From positions 1-6,846 of the forward strand of contig JBBRFH010000190.1 of the NCBI GenBank assembly GCA_038224615.1: DNA of 6,846 nt. The letters run 5' to 3'. A program made the position numbers and the translations under genes. The DNA comes from JBBRFH01 sp038224615. GTDB lineage: Bacteria > Planctomycetota > Phycisphaerae > Tepidisphaerales > Tepidisphaeraceae. Shown in pieces: positions 5,825-6,846 of the stretch (its first letter is position 1; each line of letters opens with the position of its first letter). The notes beneath the pieces are model-generated. The model ran no database searches. It was not told where the DNA came from and was given only the letters and a program-made list of their open reading frames with translations.

Positions 5825-6379
5825 ATGCGAGCCAGCGACATCCGCAAAGGCCAAGCCGTCGTCATCGACGGCAAACTGTTCGTCGTCACCAACGCCGACC
5901 ACAACACCCCCGGCAACCTTCGCGCCAAGGTGCAATTCAAGCTGCGCGACGTCGCCAAGGGCACCATCCTCGATAAGCGCGTTGGTGCGACCGACGACAT
6001 TGACGTCGTCACCGTCGACCGCCGCAAGGTCGAGTACATCTACACGGATAACGAAGGCCTGTGGCTGATGGACCTCGAAACGTACGAGCAGCAGCCGATC
6101 CCCGCGGACATGTTTGGCAACGACGCCAAGTACCTGAAGGAAAACACGCAGCTCGAAGCCAGCTTCCACGATGGCAAGCTGGTCAGCTACGATCTGCCCA
6201 AGACGGTCGAACTGAAGGTGACCGACACAGCCCCCGCCATCAAGGGCGCGACCGCGACGAATCAGATGAAGGACGCCATTCTCGAAACCGGATTGGGCAC
6301 CAAGGTCCCGCCGTTCATCGAAGTTGGCGAGATCATCCGCGTCAGCACCGACGGCGGCGGGTACCTGTCCCGCGCCTGA
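5825..6379 (+). CDS. efp: Elongation factor P
   Basis: EF-P binds ribosomes stalled on consecutive prolines, next to the P-site tRNA, and helps peptide-bond formation. The 184 residues match the family length (E. coli 188). Domain I (KOW-like) covers about 1-62, and two OB-type domains cover about 64-127 and 130-184. Family marks include GTILDKRV, DVVTVDRRKVEYIYTD, a FGNDAKYL segment matching the family's IGDNAKWL, and the C-terminal signature VPPFIEVGEIIRVSTDGGGYLSR. The tip loop of domain I reads HNTPGNLRAKV: by alignment to E. coli KPGKGQAF, the lysine that is modified there (K34) is N31 here. The known Lys and Arg modifications therefore cannot occur at that position. Promoter, ribosome binding site and start are clear, and a large hairpin terminator follows. 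It is probably a single-gene transcript. Confidence 0.97.
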   Translation: MRASDIRKGQAVVIDGKLFVVTNADHNTPGNLRAKVQFKLRDVAKGTILDKRVGATDDIDVVTVDRRKVEYIYTDNEGLWLMDLETYEQQPIPADMFGNDAKYLKENTQLEASFHDGKLVSYDLPKTVELKVTDTAPAIKGATATNQMKDAILETGLGTKVPPFIEVGEIIRVSTDGGGYLSRA

Positions 6380-6385
6380 TCGGCG

Positions 6386-6457
6386 AATTGACAATCACGA
6401 ATGCCCAATGACCAACGAGGATTTCGGTCCTCCATCGGTCATTGGGCATTTTTCGTT
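6386..6457. repeat. Inverted 7-nt array, AATGNNN type, between efp and adk
   Basis: On the plus strand, units start at 6386, 6393, 6400, 6407 and 6414, each beginning AA; those at 6400 and 6407 read AATGCCC and AATGACC. On the minus strand, units at 6457-6451, 6450-6444 and 6443-6437 face inward, the last two again AATGCCC and AATGACC. A further AACGATC at 6464-6458 keeps the register. The design matches the element at 4185-4269, and the unit AATGCCC occurs in both. It fills most of the 93-nt gap between the convergent efp and adk stop codons. Confidence 0.8.
6400..6453 (+). terminator. Terminator of efp formed by the 7-nt array
   Basis: A perfect 14-bp inverted repeat, AATGCCCAATGACC (6400-6413) with its complement at 6437-6450, followed by a run of five T (6449-6453). 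The loop holds a second small stem, GAGGA (6417-6421) with TCCTC (6428-6432) around TTTCGG. It begins 20 nt after the efp stop. The opposite strand has no T-tract, so action on adk is less likely. Confidence 0.8.
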
Positions 6458-6472
6458 GATCGTTCGACGAGC

Positions 6473-6846
6473 TTACTTCGGCTCGTGGTCGTCGAGTGTG
6501 TCCTTGAGGGGCGTCATGACCGTCAGGATCTTGGTCAGCACGCGGATCTGCGACTGCATGGCATCCACTTCGACGATCTTGTCGGCGACGTAGTAGTCGA
6601 GGATCGGCTTGGTTTCGCGGTCGTAGATGTCGAGGCGTTTCTTGATGACCGCCTCACTGGCATCGTCGAAGCGATTTTCCTTCAATGCCCGGCGGCGGAG
6701 GCGCTCGACCATCTTGGCGTTGTCGGCGCGCAGGTGAATGACCTTCCAGACGTCGATCGTGTCCTCCAGCAGCTTGGCCTGCTGGAGGTTGCGGGGCATG
6801 CCGTCGAGGACCAAAATCTGCGTCTCCGGATGGAAATTGTTCGTGA
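6473..6846 (-). CDS. adk: Adenylate kinase with a short LID, N-terminus cut by the window edge
   Basis: Adenylate kinase interconverts ATP plus AMP with two ADP and balances the nucleotide pool in the cytosol. About 123 C-terminal residues are present; the P-loop and first AMP-binding elements lie beyond the right edge. The segment ILVLDGMPRNLQQAKLL is the family motif LDGFPR-T-x-x-QA with Met for Phe and Asn for Thr. Next come VIHLRAD, ERLRRR (the Arg cluster before the LID), ENRFDDASEAVIKKRLDIYDRETKPILDYY (Arg-x-Asp-Asp and the second catalytic Arg) and VEVDA. In E. coli-type enzymes about 30 LID residues separate the two Arg clusters; here only about six do, as in short-form adenylate kinases and UMP/CMP kinases. 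The sequence extends about 20 residues past the usual end, with a charged tail. A UMP/CMP-type or other nucleoside monophosphate kinase is the main alternative. Confidence 0.88.
   Translation of the reverse strand, partial: TNNFHPETQILVLDGMPRNLQQAKLLEDTIDVWKVIHLRADNAKMVERLRRRALKENRFDDASEAVIKKRLDIYDRETKPILDYYVADKIVEVDAMQSQIRVLTKILTVMTPLKDTLDDHEPK

Noticed and set aside
3091..6457. CRISPR array as an explanation for the repeated units
   Set aside because: Units are 7 nt, contiguous, without spacers, and arranged as inverted arms; there are no cas genes.

Overview
The window looks like chromosomal housekeeping DNA from a GC-rich bacterium. I place it tentatively in Planctomycetota, perhaps near Phycisphaerae. 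This is an inference from four things: an acyl carrier protein with a long insertion, an EF-P whose tip loop has Asn where other lineages have a modified Lys or Arg, an adenylate kinase with a very short LID, and intergenic inverted arrays built from 7-nt units. No sequence search was possible. No CRISPR array, tRNA, rRNA, transposase or phage gene was seen.

Layout, left to right. (1) Minus strand, 1-1023: a small TPR protein followed by a metallophosphoesterase that runs off the left edge. (2) Plus strand, 1163-2575: a complete sigma-54-dependent response regulator (receiver, AAA+, Fis-type HTH) with no sensor kinase beside it, ending in a hairpin shared with the convergent operon. (3) Minus strand, 4082-2606: a three-gene acyl-chain operon, namely a FabZ-like hotdog dehydratase with its catalytic His and Glu, an acyl carrier protein, and a second hotdog paralogue in which the His is replaced by Leu. 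(4) Plus strand, 4349-4663: ribosomal protein bL21 (rplU) with its own promoter, GTG start and strong terminator, and no rpmA after it. (5) Minus strand, 5738-4740: an unrecognised lipoprotein. (6) Plus strand, 5825-6379: elongation factor P (efp), divergent from the lipoprotein. (7) Minus strand, from 6473 to the right edge: the C-terminal two thirds of an adenylate kinase (adk).

The most notable structure lies between the genes. Three spacers (3091-3199, 4185-4269, 6386-6457) hold inward-facing arrays of 7-nt units, each able to fold into a long hairpin. Two use AATGNNN units and the third uses a different unit, close to GGGCCTT, yet all keep the 7-nt step and the inverted layout. One sits inside the dehydratase operon with its hairpin base 2 nt from a likely start codon, one lies between divergent genes, and one forms the terminator of efp. 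The shared layout with different unit sequences suggests a family of intergenic elements made by one process.

The genes cover separate core functions: translation (bL21, EF-P), nucleotide balance (Adk), acyl-chain processing on a carrier protein, and signal-dependent transcription. Apart from the dehydratase-ACP operon there is no sign that they act as one pathway.
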